DNA of 64,000 nucleotides from Caballeronia humi (GCF_001544475.1 NZ_FCNW02000030.1:1-64000), one strand, 5' to 3'; numbered from the stretch's first letter, positions 26,287 through 35,726 are shown. Numbers and translations: made by a program. Notes: generated from the letters alone by a model not told the origin.

Positions 26287-28720
26287 ATGGCGCAGCGTCG
26301 CGCGCCACATCCGGCTTTGCCTCACACAGCCGCATCCGGAACCCGACGACACCGGGGTCCTCCGTCGTCGTCACCTGAAACCCCGCGCGGCGCGCCAATT
26401 CGATCATCGGCGTGTTTTCCCGCAGCGCCTCGCCGACCAGCCAGCGCGTGCCGCGATTGCGCGAATATTCGATGATCCGCCCGAGCAGTAACGATCCGAG
26501 CCCCTTCCCCTTCATATCCGAGCGCGCCGCGACTGCGAATTCGGCCGTCTCGTTATCCGGATCGGCGATCGCGCGGACCACGCCGAGCGTTTCTGTCGCG
26601 CCGTCCGGACCCGGCCGGCACGCGATCAGCGCCATCTCGCGGTCGTAGTCGATCTGCGTCATGCGCGCGAGCTGCGTGTGATCGAAGCTGCGCACGGCGC
26701 CGAAGAACCGTAGCCGCAAGTCCTCCGCCGTGTTCGCCGCGACGAACGCCTTGTGCGCGGCCTCGTCTTCGGGACGAATCGGCCGCACGGTGACGTGCAT
26801 GCCGCGCCAGTCGAGCGACTCTTCCAGGCAGCGCGGATACGGCACGATTGCAAGCGGCTTTCGGTGCGCGCCGAGGGTCAGATGCGGCTCGTGCACGGCG
26901 ACCGCATCGCGCGTGACGCGCATCGTGAGGCGCAGCGCGACGATCTGCTCGACGTCGCAGACCAGTTGCGACAATGCGGTCAACGCCGCCAGCAACGTTT
27001 CGGCGGGTAGCTCGCGCGCTCGCGGGGAACGCAAGACGATGTCGCGCGCGAGCACGGAATTGAGCGGCGGCAGAGCGAATTCATGCAGCGCGTCCGGCAG
27101 GCCGAGCGCGCCCTCGGCGCGAAATTCGAACGCCGGCCCGAACACGCGATGGTTGAGCAGCCGCACTTCGACCTCGACGGCTTCGTGACTCCGCGGCCCG
27201 GCCGGCCCCGGCTTCACGACGATGCTGTAGCGCGCGAGCAACCGCGCCGCGCGCTCGCCGTCCAGTTCCGCGTTACCGCTTTGCAGCGCGGCGCGCGCAT
27301 CGCTCTGAGCCGCCTCGATGTCCTCGGGGACAACCGCCGGCAGCCCGTCGGGCGTCTGCATCAGCAATTCCCGGCCGAGCCGGTAATCGACTAGCCGCGC
27401 GAACCCGCGCGCTAGCCGATGCGGCGTCGAATGCACCGGAATGCCGTTCGCGTGCAGTTCGTCACGCGTCGCCTGATCGACGCAGCCGAAAAAGCACGCC
27501 AGCAAGCCGCGATACGCGTGCCGCCGCTCGGCGATCAGCACGCGCGCGACCTCGGCGACCGGCGCGCTGTGCGTCGGCGCGTGGACGATGAACGCCGCGC
27601 CCGTCTCGCGATGCGCGGCGAGCGCCGCGAGCGCGACGCCGAATTCGGCGGGCGTGGCGTCATCGCCTAGCAGAAGCGGGTTGCCCGCCTGCGCGCGTGG
27701 CAATGCGGCGGCGAGCGCATCGCGCGCCGGGACCGGCCAGGAGGCGAGGCTCGCGCCAGCCGCGTTGAATGCATCGGCGGCGAGCGCGGCGACGCCGGGA
27801 TCGCTCGTGATGACGGTCGCCTGATCGCCCGCCGCGACCCGGCCGACACCGAGCGTCTCGATTTCGTCGAGCAGGTCATCCAGCGAATCGACGCGCACCA
27901 GGCCCGCGCGCCGGAAAGCGGCGCCGTAGAGCGCATCGAAGGGATCGTCGTGGCCGGTGCGCAGTACCAGCACCGGCTTGTTGCGCGCCGCCGCCCGCGC
28001 CGCCGACATGAACTTGCGCGCCGATCGCACGGATTCAATCGCGAGCAGGATCGCGCGCGTGGCGGGGTCGCTCGCGAGGAAATCGAGGATGTCGCCGGCA
28101 TCGACGTCCGCTTCTTCGCCGAGCGCGACCACGCGTGAAAAGCCCAGTCCACGCGCGCCCGCCCAGCCGAGCACGCCGTTCGTCAGCGCGTTCGAGCCCG
28201 ACACCCACGCGACGCCGCCCGCCTTCACCGCGCACGCGGGCGCACCGAGAATCGCGCCGAGCGACGGCATCATCACGCCGAGGCTGCCCGGCCCCACCAC
28301 ACGCAGCAGAAACGGCCGCGCGGCGGCGAGCGTGCGGGCGGTCCAGTCGTCGCGATCGTGGCTGCGCAAGCCCGGCGGCGGTGTCGACGACGTCGCGCTG
28401 CGCCGCGCGGCCGCCGTGCCGACGATCACCACCGCCTTCGTGCCGCGCTCGCCCAGCCGTTCGACGATCTGCGGCCACGTCGACGGCGGCGTGCACAGCA
28501 CAGCGACGCTCGGCGCTTCCGGCAGATCGCGCACGTCGTAGAAGACGGGATGCTCGCCGAGCCGCGCGTGCTTGGGGTTCACCGGCCAGAGCGGCCCGTC
28601 GAAGCCGCTTTGCGACAACTGCGCCCACACCATCGCGCCGATGCTGCGGCTACGCGCCGACGCCCCGACGACGGCGATCGACTTCGGGCGAAACAGGACA
28701 TCGAGATTGCGGACGGTCAT
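26285..28720 (-). CDS. Pat/YfiQ-type protein acetyltransferase (acyl-CoA synthetase-like + GNAT)
   Basis: An N-terminal CoA-binding domain (SIAVVGASARSRSIGAMVW) opens this 811-residue protein. It is followed by a succinyl-CoA-ligase-like domain (about 150-300), a shortened ATP-grasp-like region (about 480-620) and a C-terminal GNAT domain with the acetyl-CoA loop RSDMKGKGLGSLL. These proteins acetylate lysines, classically to silence acetyl-CoA synthetase; the ligase half is usually inactive and regulatory. At 811 residues it is shorter than the ~880-900 of enterobacterial Pat, mostly in the ATP-grasp region. Monocistronic. Confidence 0.87.
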   Translation of the reverse strand: MTVRNLDVLFRPKSIAVVGASARSRSIGAMVWAQLSQSGFDGPLWPVNPKHARLGEHPVFYDVRDLPEAPSVAVLCTPPSTWPQIVERLGERGTKAVVIVGTAAARRSATSSTPPPGLRSHDRDDWTARTLAAARPFLLRVVGPGSLGVMMPSLGAILGAPACAVKAGGVAWVSGSNALTNGVLGWAGARGLGFSRVVALGEEADVDAGDILDFLASDPATRAILLAIESVRSARKFMSAARAAARNKPVLVLRTGHDDPFDALYGAAFRRAGLVRVDSLDDLLDEIETLGVGRVAAGDQATVITSDPGVAALAADAFNAAGASLASWPVPARDALAAALPRAQAGNPLLLGDDATPAEFGVALAALAAHRETGAAFIVHAPTHSAPVAEVARVLIAERRHAYRGLLACFFGCVDQATRDELHANGIPVHSTPHRLARGFARLVDYRLGRELLMQTPDGLPAVVPEDIEAAQSDARAALQSGNAELDGERAARLLARYSIVVKPGPAGPRSHEAVEVEVRLLNHRVFGPAFEFRAEGALGLPDALHEFALPPLNSVLARDIVLRSPRARELPAETLLAALTALSQLVCDVEQIVALRLTMRVTRDAVAVHEPHLTLGAHRKPLAIVPYPRCLEESLDWRGMHVTVRPIRPEDEAAHKAFVAANTAEDLRLRFFGAVRSFDHTQLARMTQIDYDREMALIACRPGPDGATETLGVVRAIADPDNETAEFAVAARSDMKGKGLGSLLLGRIIEYSRNRGTRWLVGEALRENTPMIELARRAGFQVTTTEDPGVVGFRMRLCEAKPDVARDAAP

Positions 28721-29105
28721 GGACGCTCCGGGCGGCGTAATCCGATCACGGCGGATCGATTTGCCTAGGATAGGCGATTACGCGAAGCGGCTCCATCGGC
28801 TGGATGGGATAGGCGAGACGCACGACACGGGTATGTGCGGAATTCCTGTGGGGCAGGGCCGTGGGCAAACGGTTTGCCGCTGCCGGGAACAGTGTCGGCG
28901 TGAGAGAGGAACAATGCAGCGAGAAATACCCGCTCTAGTGCTTTCGTATTTTCGCGCTTCACCAACGATTGGAACAGACGCTCCCTTTGGTAGCCGTTGT
29001 TCGACGATCGATACGATCAAACTCGAATCTAATTCAACTTCTTTAGCGCGTAGCGCGCATACAACCATCCGACACCACACCGAGAGTGTGGCCATCCAGC
29101 ACTGT

Positions 29106-29384
29106 TCAAAGTCGTTGATAGGACATCGTGAAGGTAGCGTTCACATTCACGGAACCTGGCCGGATGATCCCGGTTCGTCCGTAACGAACGGTCAGAGGAA
29201 TATTCACAGCGCCACCCGCCACCGGTGCTGAGACGACGACGAACTGTTTGGTGTTGCCCGCTACGGCGGAGTCAGGTCCAAAGTTGATCGGAGTTCCAGC
29301 ATTGAGAATCTGATATCCGATCCCACTCGCGCTCGACGTCGCCGCCAGAGAAAGCGTGTTACTGGTATCGCCGGTTTTGTAGCA
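29106..29384 (-). pseudogene. C-terminal remnant of a type 1 fimbrial major pilin
   Basis: Read on the minus strand, about 92 codons follow an in-frame stop: TLSLAATSSASGIGYQIL, then a QFVVVSAPVAGGAVNIPLTV-like stretch and the end NVNATFTMSYQRL. This is the final beta-strand pattern of FimA-type pilins, where the last strand takes part in donor-strand exchange. No start codon or signal peptide precedes it, so only the 3' part is left. No chaperone or usher gene is nearby. The rest of 28721-29636 holds two parS sites and no other gene. Confidence 0.65.
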
Positions 29385-29418
29385 TCACTGAGTGTCGTCA
29401 GGATTTTGACGCCTGAGA

Positions 29419-29435
29419 ACTTTATGCGCATAAAG
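29419..29435. promoter_or_regulatory. parS site 1 (perfect palindrome)
   Basis: ACTTTATGCGCATAAAG contains a perfect 16-bp palindrome. It is 202 nt upstream of parA and identical to two further copies at 29515 and 30299. A TATGCGCATA core is what I recall for parS sites of Burkholderia secondary replicons. Confidence 0.85.
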
Positions 29436-29514
29436 CCTGACTCGAACTTCGCGTCGAATGCTAGCGTTTCTAGACCCCCATCTCAGCACCGACAATGACA
29501 ACACTACGCATGCG

Positions 29515-29531
29515 ACTTTATGCGCATAAAG
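29515..29531. promoter_or_regulatory. parS site 2 (perfect palindrome)
   Basis: This copy is identical in all 17 bases to the site at 29419. It sits 105 nt before the parA start, where bound ParB could also affect the parAB promoter. Confidence 0.85.
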
Positions 29532-29636
29532 CTCGGCTGATTGGCTAATTTCCATGACATTTTCGCTACGTGTTCGTAAAACTCATATTTAGCGATGTAA
29601 AATTCGCCAGCCTAGAAAATTACGGAGTAAAACAAC

Positions 29637-30299
29637 GTGGCAGCGGAAATCATTGCGATCACGCAGCAGAAGGGCGGTGTCGGAAAGAGCACCATCGCCA
29701 TGCATCTTGGGGCCGCCTTCCATGAGAGGAAGAAACGCGTGTTGGTAGTCGATGCCGATGGGCAAAACACGCTTATCCATTGGGCCAGTGCCGCCTCCGA
29801 CGGCTCAAGCGGCATTCCGTTTCCCGTCGTCAACCTGTCGGAGGCGGGCGGTCAAATCCATCGTGAGATCAAGAAGTTCGTCAACGACTACGACATCATC
29901 GTCGTGGACTGCCCTCCATCGATCACGGAGAAAGTTTCCGGAGTGGTGCTTCTGGCCGCCACGGTCGCCGTGATACCGACGTCGTCGTCACCGGCCGACT
30001 ACTGGTCGAGCGTCGGTTTGGTCAAGTTGATCCAGCAGGCGCAGGTCATGAACGAAGATCTTCGGGCCGTATTCCTGCTTAACAAGACCGAAGAAAAGCG
30101 GATGTTGACGCGCGAACTAAAGGTCGCGCTTGAGGAACTGGGCTTTCCGCTCTTAAAAACGCAAATTCCGACACGAGAGTGCTACAAGCAAGCGATGGCG
30201 CTTGGACAGACCGTGCTTCAAATGAGTGATCGAGGCGCTCGTCTCGCGGCAACGGAAATCCGCTCATGCGCTGGCGAAATTCTCGCCATGCTCCCCTGA
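29637..30299 (+). CDS. parA: ParA partition ATPase
   Basis: This 220-residue deviant-Walker ATPase has Walker A' (KGGVGKSTIAMHLG), IIVVDCPPS at Walker B and no N-terminal helix-turn-helix, so it is a small ParA-type protein. It drives segregation of the replicon together with ParB bound at parS. The start is GTG at 29637, preceded by ACGGAG. The stop codon overlaps the parS copy at 30299, and parB follows after 23 nt. The parS copies upstream and between the genes suggest autoregulation by ParB. Confidence 0.93.
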   Translation: MAAEIIAITQQKGGVGKSTIAMHLGAAFHERKKRVLVVDADGQNTLIHWASAASDGSSGIPFPVVNLSEAGGQIHREIKKFVNDYDIIVVDCPPSITEKVSGVVLLAATVAVIPTSSSPADYWSSVGLVKLIQQAQVMNEDLRAVFLLNKTEEKRMLTRELKVALEELGFPLLKTQIPTRECYKQAMALGQTVLQMSDRGARLAATEIRSCAGEILAMLP

Positions 30300-30315
30300 C
30301 TTTATGCGCATAAAG
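30299..30315. promoter_or_regulatory. parS site 3, between parA and parB
   Basis: A third perfect ACTTTATGCGCATAAAG begins on the last base of the parA stop codon and ends 7 nt before parB. Confidence 0.85.
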
Positions 30316-30322
30316 GTCCCAA

Positions 30323-31387
30323 ATGAAACCGTCTCAGTTCGCCAAAGGCTTCAAGGCCCGCCCCGACACAACAAGCAGTGAAAAACGAACGGCCCTCGAT
30401 CGGCTGAATGCAATCGACGGCATCGTAAGTAACGACCACTCGAACCAGCCGGCAGCCAATGGCCGCTCCAGCGCATTCGCCGACGACGACAGGCAAGAAC
30501 ACACGCTCGGCCCCGAGTCTGACGACTATAAGACCTGGCGGCGCGCAAATCGCTATGTGCCGGGCCAGATCATCGAATTGCCTTTGAAGGCGATCAAACC
30601 GAGTCCATTCAATCCGCGCCACTTTTATCTAAAGGCGTCGATAGCGGAACTGGCCGTCAATCTGGCCAAGCAGGGGCAGCAGCAGGCCATCCACGTCATT
30701 CCTGACTATGAAAGCGCCGGCACGTTCTTCGTGAGCGATGGTGGACGACGCGTGCGAGCACTGAAAGAAGCAAACAAGGAGACGGTAAAGGCAGTCGTCG
30801 TCGACTTGCCGATAGGGATCGAAAGCTACAAACTCGGCTACGACCTGAACGTGCAGCGCGATTCACAGACCGTGTTTGACAACGCCGTCGTGTGGAAGCG
30901 CTTCCTGGAGGATCAGCACTTTCAGAGCCAGCGCGAACTCGCAGACCATCTGGGTCTGGACGAATCGACAATCGCAGTGGCGTTATCGGTCGCGAAATTG
31001 CCGGAAAATGTGATGCACGAAATGGTCGCGAGGCCCGATCGGTTCGGGTCGAACATGGCTTACCAAGTGACCCGTTACCACACCGCACGGGGCACTGACG
31101 CTACGCTGCGTCTCATCAACAAAATTGTCTCGGACGATCTAAGCACCCGGCAGGTCGCGGATATCGTGAAGGGGCGCGCCACCGCGCAGGAGTCGCCAAA
31201 GCCGGCTGGGCGACAACGCTACGCGCAACGCCTGGAAATCAAGCTCGAGGGCATTGCCGTTGGTGATCTGAAATCCTACGGCGACGATCGTCTGGAATTG
31301 CGCCTTCGCGGCTTGTCGAAGGAAAAACGCGATGAGTTACTCCACCAGATCGAGGAAATGCTGCAATCCGGTGTTGCAAAGCGCTAA
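30323..31387 (+). CDS. parB: ParB centromere-binding protein
   Basis: This 354-residue ParB/RepB-type protein has the ParB N-terminal domain (SPFNPRHF, then SIAELAVNLAKQGQQQAIHV and the nucleotide-pocket motif GGRRVRALKEA). The helix-turn-helix QRELADHLGLDESTIAVALS follows, with a C-terminal part for dimerisation. It should bind the TATGCGCATA palindromes around the operon and spread along DNA. It is co-transcribed with parA and convergent with the initiator gene, the two stops separated by a hairpin. Confidence 0.93.
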   Translation: MKPSQFAKGFKARPDTTSSEKRTALDRLNAIDGIVSNDHSNQPAANGRSSAFADDDRQEHTLGPESDDYKTWRRANRYVPGQIIELPLKAIKPSPFNPRHFYLKASIAELAVNLAKQGQQQAIHVIPDYESAGTFFVSDGGRRVRALKEANKETVKAVVVDLPIGIESYKLGYDLNVQRDSQTVFDNAVVWKRFLEDQHFQSQRELADHLGLDESTIAVALSVAKLPENVMHEMVARPDRFGSNMAYQVTRYHTARGTDATLRLINKIVSDDLSTRQVADIVKGRATAQESPKPAGRQRYAQRLEIKLEGIAVGDLKSYGDDRLELRLRGLSKEKRDELLHQIEEMLQSGVAKR

Positions 31388-31395
31388 GCAGAAGA

Positions 31396-31419
31396 CGCGC
31401 CGCCTGTTCAGGCGGCGCG
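31396..31419. terminator. Hairpin between convergent parB and rep genes
   Basis: CGCGCCGCCTG-TT-CAGGCGGCGCG is a perfect 11-bp stem that overlaps the rep stop codon and lies 8 nt after the parB stop. The T-run is poor, but the position between convergent genes fits a bidirectional terminator. Confidence 0.65.
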
Positions 31420-32760
31420 AGATTGATTAAGTGTGAAGGCTAGCAAATCGCCGTCGGTGGGCTCGCCCCATGTCTTGCGCGCGAGCCAATCGAAGAAAGA
31501 AGTTTCTACGAGCTTCGAATCCAGGCCGCGCTTGCGCCAATCGTCACGCATGTGCGTGCCAAGCTCCGGCAGCACATCTTCCTCGAACGTCTGACGCGCC
31601 AACTCCCGCTCCTCCTCACCTTGCTCGTCGTAAAGTGCCCGTGCTTCCTTACGTCGGTGGGCCGAAAACTCGCTCAACAATCGCGCTTTGAGGTCGTCCG
31701 CTGGCGCACCGTTGTTGCGTGTCGACACGGGCGCCGCCGGTGGCAGTGCTTCGACGGGCGGCGCGTAACCCTTTTTCAACGCATCCTTGAAAAGCGCCGC
31801 CGCGCTACGCACGGGTGGCAGCGATGTGCTCCTCATACGCTGCTCGGTCATTTGCAGCGCAGCCCGGATACGATTTTCTTCGCTGTCGGCGTACAGCGTC
31901 TGCGCGTCCTTCAGCGGGATGCCGATCTTCACCATGCGATCGACGAGCGTACTGTCAAATACATTGGGATGCTCATCGAGCGCGAGCATCGGCTGCTTTT
32001 TCTCCGTGACGCGAAACTGAATTTCCGCCACGCGCCGCCCCTCGCGATGCTCGATCAATTCGACGAAAATGTTCGTCACCGCGTTCACTTCGGCAATCGC
32101 CGGACGCAAATAATCGCGCTTGAAGTACTTGTACTCGCGCTTGGCCTCGTCGCCTGCTTCGGTATCGGGCGTCCCGGACAAGATCGGCCGCCACCACTCC
32201 CACGTCTCGCGCATCGTCAGATGACTTGGATTCGTGAGATAGCGAACGCAGATTTCGTAGAGCGCGAGCCCGGCGCTGCTGCGTAGTTGGCTCTGGAATT
32301 GCAGACTCAGTCGAGCGTACTGAACCGGATCGAGCAGCTTTTTCTTGATCTTCGGCGCGAACGAGAATTCAACCCAAACGCGGCGCGTCGCCGGGTCTTC
32401 GAGAATTTCAGCGTCGGCGATGAGCGTCGAAATGCCCCATTTGCGACCCGGCTTCTGGCTCGACGTGCCCGTACTCCATTCAACCTGCACCGACACCATG
32501 CGCCGCAGATGCTCCTTGACGAGGGCCGTGTCGTTCGAATCGAAAGCGGAGTTCGCGACGATGTCCGACAATAATGCGCGATAGGTATCGCCCGACTCAT
32601 CGGCCTGCTGGGCAACCGCGAGCAATACGTTGAAGAGCTTGCGCGTCAGCAGCGTGATCTTGCCGCTCTTCGGCTGGATCGCGATGGCCTCAACGGCCTT
32701 GCGCAGTTCCGCCGAACTGGGGCTCACTACATCGGTTTTCTTTGCGCGCTTCGTTGCCAT
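31408..32760 (-). CDS. Rep_3-type replication initiator protein
   Basis: This 450-residue initiator belongs to the Rep_3 (RepA/RepB of secondary replicons) class. It has an early block IQPKSGKITLLTRKLFNVLLAVAQ, the winged-helix segment SSAGLALYEICVRYLTNPS and a long charged C-terminal tail. It should bind the iterons that begin 121 nt upstream of its start and recruit host replication proteins. An inverted pair of iteron half-sites at 32829-32844 is a likely self-repression site. It is read toward parB. Confidence 0.9.
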   Translation of the reverse strand: MATKRAKKTDVVSPSSAELRKAVEAIAIQPKSGKITLLTRKLFNVLLAVAQQADESGDTYRALLSDIVANSAFDSNDTALVKEHLRRMVSVQVEWSTGTSSQKPGRKWGISTLIADAEILEDPATRRVWVEFSFAPKIKKKLLDPVQYARLSLQFQSQLRSSAGLALYEICVRYLTNPSHLTMRETWEWWRPILSGTPDTEAGDEAKREYKYFKRDYLRPAIAEVNAVTNIFVELIEHREGRRVAEIQFRVTEKKQPMLALDEHPNVFDSTLVDRMVKIGIPLKDAQTLYADSEENRIRAALQMTEQRMRSTSLPPVRSAAALFKDALKKGYAPPVEALPPAAPVSTRNNGAPADDLKARLLSEFSAHRRKEARALYDEQGEEERELARQTFEEDVLPELGTHMRDDWRKRGLDSKLVETSFFDWLARKTWGEPTDGDLLAFTLNQSRAA

Positions 32761-32816
32761 GCGTCGGTTCGAGAGGATTTTGCGATGAGGATACTGATTG
32801 CGGTGAAGGCCGTCTA

Positions 32817-32844
32817 TAGGGTCACCCTCACCCTAGAGCGGTGA
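32817..32844. promoter_or_regulatory. Inverted iteron half-sites, candidate Rep operator
   Basis: TAGGGT-N7-ACCCTA (32817-32835) overlaps TCACC-N6-GGTGA (32829-32844). The second uses the conserved CTCACC end of the iterons in inverted orientation. Rep_3 initiators commonly repress their own gene through such inverted half-iterons, and this one is about 70 nt before the rep start. Confidence 0.55.
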
Positions 32845-32880
32845 AGCACGCGACGCACTCACAACTCACTGCGGTGCGCT

Positions 32881-34129
32881 CCCGAAAACGCTCACCACTC
32901 ACCTTTCGGGCATATCGCATCTAGCCAAGCGGCATGCGGGTAAACGGAAACCGGGAAATTGCGGACTGTTAACTTCGATTGATGCAGCCTCCCGAAAAGC
33001 CTCACCAAAAAAAATTTTGGGTCTGAATGGCGTTTGTCGCCTCAAAACTCCGGTCGGCGAACATGTATTTTTGGCCTTCAGTGCGTTGGCGATCACGCGA
33101 CTTAAATTCTGGGCGCGAGTTTTCGCTTCTCGGGGGGAGTGCTGGTCCCGTAAAACCTCACCGAAGCACCTTCTGGCGCCGTACCTAGCAGATTTCAGGT
33201 GCAGAGAAGAGGGAAGGAACCCTCCCGAAAAGTCTCACCTCACGTCGACTATCTCCAGCGCAAGGCCGTCGACATTGCGAATTTAGGTCCTGAAAAGCCT
33301 CACCTTTGCCCGATACCCATAGAAAATCTCTCTTTTAAGAGACGTTTTAGGCCGCCGGACTGCGCCATCCCGTCCCGAATAACCTCACCTCAAGTTGCGC
33401 CCGCTCCAAAGTTGTGCGGTTGGGTTTTCGCAAAAGCGCTCCCGAAAAAGCTCACCGTTGCGAGCATCCATCGCGAGTCTTCTCGTCCAGTCGCTTGATT
33501 TAATTGACTATTTGTCGACGATCGTCGCTACGTACCGCCCCGACTCCGCTCTTTACAAGGCAGGATGCGTCACGCGACTCCCGAAAACCCTCACCGAGAG
33601 ATCGAGAAATGCGGCCAAGCGCAAGCTTCAAAGGCGAGATGTGCCTCCCGAAAAGACTCACCTCCGATGCAGGATTCTCGCAAACCGACCAGATTCCAGC
33701 GCCATGGCCTCGACGCTAACCCTTAAACGGGCGACAAATAAACGATGGGTCCCGATTTCCCTCACCTTTCGGGCAAACGACGGCCATATACCGCCGCATC
33801 GCAGTGCATCGTTCCCGAAAAGGCTCACCCACCTGGTGCTTTGGGGCCCGTAAAATCTCACCAATCGGTAATAAATACTTAGTCAGTGTGATTTTCTTTA
33901 GTCTTTTCGTGCCCCTGATAGCGCTCACCCATCCGGTGCGAGACGTCCGGTGCCGGTCCCTCGTGAATACGGCTCACCGCTGATCGGCGTCCCGCAAAGC
34001 CTCACCTCTCGCAAATGCCCGCCTCCCGAACCCGCTCACGATGTGTCCCGCATATCCTCACAGGTCTCCCTGAAACTCGTCACCGCGAGCTCCCGGAGAC
34101 ACTCACCTCGGCTCCTGAAAAGCTTCACC
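32881..34129 (+). repeat. Iteron array, ~20 copies of CCCGAAAANNCTCACC
   Basis: Direct 16-bp repeats start at 32881, 32991, 33147, 33224, 33289, 33374, 33441, 33580, 33647, 33751, 33814, 33847, 33914, 33963, 33991, 34025, 34047, 34069, 34092 and 34114. All are on the plus strand. The most constant parts are the leading CCCGA and trailing CTCACC; the copy at 33963 is the most degenerate. Spacing falls from 65-156 bp to 22, 22, 23 and 22 bp in the last five, which is two helical turns. Confidence 0.92.
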
Positions 34130-34496
34130 TGATCGCCTGCAAACGCCCGCTCAGCAAGGGTTTGCGGAAGCGTTAACGTTTTTAACTAAGGTTCAAGGGT
34201 GTTTACTTCTAATACTCTCAAACAGACTTGCCGTGTCTCTGCGAGAAGGGAATCACCCCAAAAACCGTGAAACATCCAACCGATATTCATCTACGGCCAA
34301 AAACCGAATATAATCAGCAGGTTACTTAGCAAAGTTCATTGTGTTTCACGGATCGATCGCGAGCTGCGGTAAAAAGACTGCCGAACACCAGCAATCCCGA
34401 CAGAAGTAAGCAGTTTGGCAAAGACGCGAAGCAACCCGTCACGTCCGCTACGTAAAACGTTATGATCGCTCCGTTCTACCTTTCCAGAGCATCACC

Positions 34497-35696
34497 ATGA
34501 ATGACGAAGCTCGCGATCAACTACGCCGCGAAATCGAAACGCTGCGTGCTTCTGGCGCACGACGCCAAGAGCTTTCGCAGCACGCCTGCAAGCGGCTCTT
34601 CTTCGATTTCGGCATCCGGCCGTCTATTGCCACGGTTCGTGAATTCACGCAGACGGGCAGCGCAAGCGATATCCCGAAAGACATCGATGCTTTCTGGACG
34701 CGCATCCGCGCTGCATCGCGTGTGCGCATCGAAGGAGGTGCCATCCCGGAAGCCCTGCAGGAGCGCGCGGGTGAGTTGCTCGGGCAGCTCTTTGTCGAAG
34801 CGCAGCAGTGTGCTCGGGCGTCGCTCGCAGCTGAGAAGGCGGAGATCGACGCCACTGTCGATGCGTCCGAGGGCCGGGTGAGGGATGCGGACGCGCGCCG
34901 CGCCGCGATCGAGGAAGCGTTCCAGCGCAGCGAATCCCGTGCGGAAGCCGCGGCCGCGCGCGTCGCATCGCTCGAAGCCGAACTCACGGCGACGCGCGGC
35001 CAGGAATCCAGCGCGCATGACGGCTTGCAGGTCCTGATCGGTCGATTGGAGCGCGAAAACGAAGCGTTGTCCAAGCGCCTGGAACAAGAGCAGGCCGCAA
35101 ACGCCGCATTGCGCGATCGGCTTGACGTATTGCAGAGCGAACTGCGCCAGAACACCGAGCACTATGCCGGCCAGATCAAGGACGCCGTCAGCGAAGCCGA
35201 ACGCCGCGTGAAACCGATGCTCGTCGAACTCGATTCGTTGCGAACCATGTCAGCGACTTATCAGGCCGGCGTGCGCGAATCGAGCCAAAAAGAATTTCAA
35301 TTTATTCAACAGCTTAGCGCAGCCAAAGCACGCGGCGATCGGTTCGAGACGCAGGTGCGCAAGCAGTCCGACGAGATCGACGCGCTCGCGCACGAGCGCG
35401 ACACATTGAAGGCGCGCGGTTCGATGAGCGAGGAAGTCGGCAGGACGCTTTGCGCGCTCGCCGCTCAGGGACGCCTGACAGATAACGAACTCGAGGCGCT
35501 GGGCACGCAGATCGACGCACATGTGGGGCTGCCGTCGCACTGTCCGGCCTGCGAAGCCGGCGAACCCGAACTGTCGCAACATGAGGATGAGTACGAGTTA
35601 TCGTGTCCGGAGTGCAACCACACGTCCGGCGCGACGTCGTCAAAACTCGCGGCACTCGCGGGATTCAGTGTCTCGGAGCGCGTCGAGTCGCCCTGA
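34497..35696 (+). CDS. KfrA-like coiled-coil DNA-binding protein with zinc ribbon
   Basis: This 399-residue protein starts with a KfrA_N-like DNA-binding segment (about 1-115; RRQELSQHACKRLFFDFGIRPSIATVREF). A long alanine/glutamate-rich coiled coil follows (about 115-320). The end holds CPAC and CPEC about 25 residues apart (near 347-375), a probable zinc ribbon not expected in classical KfrA. KfrA proteins of plasmids form filament-like assemblies that support stability. The gene reads away from the iteron array and an iteron lies just after its stop. Confidence 0.8.
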   Translation: MNDEARDQLRREIETLRASGARRQELSQHACKRLFFDFGIRPSIATVREFTQTGSASDIPKDIDAFWTRIRAASRVRIEGGAIPEALQERAGELLGQLFVEAQQCARASLAAEKAEIDATVDASEGRVRDADARRAAIEEAFQRSESRAEAAAARVASLEAELTATRGQESSAHDGLQVLIGRLERENEALSKRLEQEQAANAALRDRLDVLQSELRQNTEHYAGQIKDAVSEAERRVKPMLVELDSLRTMSATYQAGVRESSQKEFQFIQQLSAAKARGDRFETQVRKQSDEIDALAHERDTLKARGSMSEEVGRTLCALAAQGRLTDNELEALGTQIDAHVGLPSHCPACEAGEPELSQHEDEYELSCPECNHTSGATSSKLAALAGFSVSERVESP

Positions 35697-35705
35697 AAAC
35701 GTAAA

Positions 35706-35721
35706 GGTGAGGTTTTTCGGG
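35706..35721 (-). repeat. Outlying iteron in reverse orientation
   Basis: Read on the minus strand the 16-mer is CCCGAAAAACCTCACC, a full match to the iteron consensus. It is 10 nt after the KfrA-like gene and 1.6 kb beyond the main array. Confidence 0.75.
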
Positions 35722-35726
35722 AGCCG

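Larger units (their letters stand above)
32761..34496. other. Replication origin region of the replicon
   Basis: These 1.74 kb between rep and the KfrA-like gene contain no credible gene. They hold the rep promoter and operator, about twenty 16-bp direct iterons (32881-34129) and AT-rich stretches. The AT-rich parts are within the array (33863-33905) and beyond it (about 34165-34350), where unwinding could begin. No exact DnaA box (TTATNCACA) was found by eye. The position next to parAB and rep, and gene strand bias changing here, support origin function. Confidence 0.85.

Noticed and set aside
32881-34129. Possible CRISPR array
   Set aside because: Repeats are 16 bp, degenerate and irregularly spaced, and no cas genes are present. 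They match origin iterons.
34130-34496. DnaA boxes next to the iterons
   Set aside because: No exact TTATNCACA or its complement was found by eye, so none is annotated.
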